This document shows positions 15,604-16,657 of a DNA stretch of 16,657 bases, piece after piece. Each line of letters begins with the position of its first letter. Within the stretch, counting starts at the first letter, position 1. Both the position numbers and the translations under genes were made by a program. The notes beneath the pieces were generated by a model. It was not told where the DNA came from, did not search any database, and saw nothing but the letters and a program-made list of their open reading frames with translations. The DNA is from VYFG01 sp964403545 (GTDB lineage: Bacteria > Pseudomonadota > Gammaproteobacteria > Arenicellales > Poriferihabitantaceae). Location: contig CAYOGN010000118.1 of assembly GCA_964403545.1 (NCBI GenBank), positions 1-16,657 on the forward strand. Reading direction: 5' to 3'.

Positions 15604-16203
15604 CTAGTAGAAACTCGGATTGTGCGCCACATTCATTCTGCCAAGCGCATTAATGGTGATGGAGGCAAAAGTAATTCCATCCTTTTTGATGTTGAAAATA
15701 ACGGCATTTTGAGCCCGCCCGAATTGATCGAATACGATGCGCGCGGTGTTGGTTGAAGAAATGGTAATATCCTTGAGTTCAACCTGTACCCGAAGGATTT
15801 CTTCTACGTCGTCAGGGTCAGTACTGCTTGTTCCATCGCCGTTGCAATCTGAGGGCGTGGTCGCGCTGTCGAGTATTTCATCGCCATCACAATCGATAAA
15901 TACGATCCAGCCGGTCTGGTAATTCGTTTCTGTGGTTGGCCGGCAGGTTGGAGCAGCCGCATCCGGGTTATCACTCGGGCAGATGACGGTTCGCTCACTG
16001 ACACCATTATTGAGCGATAGGTTGCGGGTAAATGAAAGTGCCCTGGTGACTTTATCGACTCCACTATCGAGTTTGGAGTTGAGCATTAATGCGCTAAAGC
16101 CAGGAGCGGCAATACTGACCAGTACACCTGCAATCGTCAGCACGATCATCAGTTCGATAATGGTAAACCCCATGCTCCTGAAGGATCTGGAATTACACGA
16201 CAA
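15604..16203 (-). CDS. fimU: GspH/FimT-type minor pilin (FimU position), start uncertain
   Basis: Minor pilin of the GspH/FimT family and first gene of the pil operon, so probably FimU. The mature N-terminus is FTIIELMIVLTIAGVLVSIAA with Glu at +5, followed by PGFSALMLNSKLDSGVDKVTRALSFTRNLSLNN, typical of GspH/FimT. The globular part has TGWIVFIDCDGDEILD, the family strand that normally carries an acidic turn, and then an unusual extra acidic stretch with DCNGDG. Start is unclear: the TTG at 16203 gives a 12-residue leader and 199 residues but no Shine-Dalgarno; the ATG at 16173 leaves only MG before the cleavage site, and its AGGAG is one base away. The frame stays open to 16368, but the extra residues look noncoding. 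FimT is the alternative name. Confidence 0.85.
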   Translation of the reverse strand: MSCNSRSFRSMGFTIIELMIVLTIAGVLVSIAAPGFSALMLNSKLDSGVDKVTRALSFTRNLSLNNGVSERTVICPSDNPDAAAPTCRPTTETNYQTGWIVFIDCDGDEILDSATTPSDCNGDGTSSTDPDDVEEILRVQVELKDITISSTNTARIVFDQFGRAQNAVIFNIKKDGITFASITINALGRMNVAHNPSFY

Positions 16204-16232
16204 AATCGGGAGTACGCGAGTGACCAGTGCAC

Positions 16233-16275
16233 AACTATAACCCCGAGTTTTAAACTCGTAATTATTGTTATAGTT
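16233..16275. repeat. Nested inverted repeats upstream of the fimU-like gene
   Basis: AACTATAAC (16233-16241) is an exact reverse complement of GTTATAGTT (16267-16275). Between them CGAGTTT (16244-16250) and AAACTCG (16252-16258) form a second, nearly concentric repeat around one central base. The element lies 30-70 bases upstream of the likely fimU start and could be an operator or a leader RNA structure. Confidence 0.5.
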
Positions 16276-16379
16276 ATGATCGCCTCGCACCCCCCTTTGA
16301 GTTAAAGGCAATTTCACACCAGCATAATAAAGGAATAGTGCCAGGGAAAAAGTTTCAGTATGTAACAATCAAGCCGGGG

Positions 16380-16430
16380 AAAAACCAAAGAACTGGAGCT
16401 AAATGCATTAGTATTGGTTTTTGCGCAAAA
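16380..16430. repeat. Inverted repeat overlapping a 12-bp palindrome
   Basis: AAAAACCAA (16380-16388) is the exact reverse complement of TTGGTTTTT (16414-16422), with AATGCATT, itself a palindrome, in the 25-base loop (16402-16409). TTTTGCGCAAAA (16419-16430) is a perfect 12-bp palindrome that shares its left end with the right arm. The position between two divergent transcription units fits an operator. Confidence 0.5.
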
Positions 16431-16445
16431 TACCTGGCTCCGGGA

Positions 16446-16474
16446 TAGACCACACAGGTCACCAACTTTATAAT
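16446..16474 (+). promoter_or_regulatory. Sigma-70 promoter of tRNA-Thr
   Basis: TAGACC (16446-16451, four of six -35 positions), an exact 17-base spacer and a consensus TATAAT (16469-16474). The -10 ends 20 bases before the mature tRNA. The bases after it (CCGCCCCC) form a GC-rich discriminator, the kind seen at stable RNA promoters under stringent control. Confidence 0.7.
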
Positions 16475-16494
16475 CCGCCCCCTGGTTCCAGAAT

Positions 16495-16570
<76 letters not shown>

Positions 16571-16657
16571 AATAAATCAAGTTATATCAATGTCGGGTAT
16601 TGTGATAATGGATGGGCGCACGCGGGGCGTACATTAAGGAATAACTTCTTACCTTGG

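Larger units (their letters stand above)
16204..16494. other. Intergenic region between the pil operon and tRNA-Thr
   Basis: Divergent spacer of about 290 bases with no convincing gene. Reading from the pilin side it holds a nested pair of inverted repeats (16233-16275), a small hairpin sequence at 16294-16308 (CCTTT/AAAGG with a 5-base loop), a TATTAT on the minus strand (16324-16329) that could be a -10 for the pil operon but lacks a good -35, a 9-bp inverted repeat (16380-16388 and 16414-16422), a 12-bp perfect palindrome (16419-16430), and the tRNA promoter (16446-16474). Confidence 0.6.

Noticed and set aside
8611..16203. Type II secretion pseudopilin cluster instead of type IV pilus genes
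   Set aside because: The presence of PilY1, PilW and PilE with the Pseudomonas-like order next to ispH fits the type IV pilus; no gsp genes such as gspD, E, F or L are present.
16327..16343. TGGCAC on the minus strand as a sigma-54 promoter for the pil operon
   Set aside because: The expected GC-containing -12 element is missing; the bases at that distance read CTTTA.

Overview
The window looks like chromosomal core sequence from a gammaproteobacterium. Evidence: a UUG-started rpsT next to murJ-ribF-lspA-ispH, a trpS-scpA-scpB-rluB block, and an ispH-pilE junction leading into a fimU/pilV/pilW/pilX/pilY1/pilE minor-pilin operon. From memory, this whole right-hand order resembles the Pseudomonas aeruginosa region from rpsT to fimU, with several differences. 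I cannot name a genus.

Layout. 1-3128 (+): 3' end of trpS, then scpA, scpB and rluB, tightly spaced (chromosome segregation plus 23S rRNA pseudouridylation). 3219-3989 (+): a lone GT2 glycosyltransferase with a GTG start. 4082-4348 (-): rpsT from a TTG codon. 4349-4683: divergent regulatory region with a candidate promoter and an inverted repeat that covers the murJ ribosome binding site. 4684-8609 (+): murJ, ribF, lspA, ispH with overlapping ends (lipid II flipping, FMN/FAD synthesis, lipoprotein maturation, isoprenoid precursor synthesis). 8611-16203 (-): minor type IV pilin operon read right to left: fimU/gspH-like, pilV, pilW, pilX, an unrecognised small secreted protein, pilY1, pilE. 16204-16494: regulatory DNA with several palindromes. 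16495-16570 (+): tRNA-Thr(CGT) with its own promoter.

How the genes work together. The pil operon encodes the minor pilins and the PilY1 adhesin thought to form the priming complex and tip of the type IV pilus. All five pilin-like proteins carry a class III (PilD-type) leader, and PilY1 and the small unknown protein carry Sec-type signals. The murJ-ribF-lspA-ispH genes form an apparent envelope/cofactor operon that ends one base from the convergent pilE stop.

The points most worth following up are: (1) the small secreted CxxC protein translationally coupled to pilY1, in a place where I know no standard gene; (2) the absence of ileS and fkpB from the usually conserved ribF-ileS-lspA-fkpB-ispH string, and of pilY2 between pilY1 and pilE; (3) repeated calcium-loop-like motifs in PilY1, PilW and the FimU-like pilin; (4) nested inverted repeats and a 12-bp perfect palindrome upstream of the pil operon; (5) the murJ leader stem. 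I see no phage, IS element, CRISPR array or toxin-antitoxin module.
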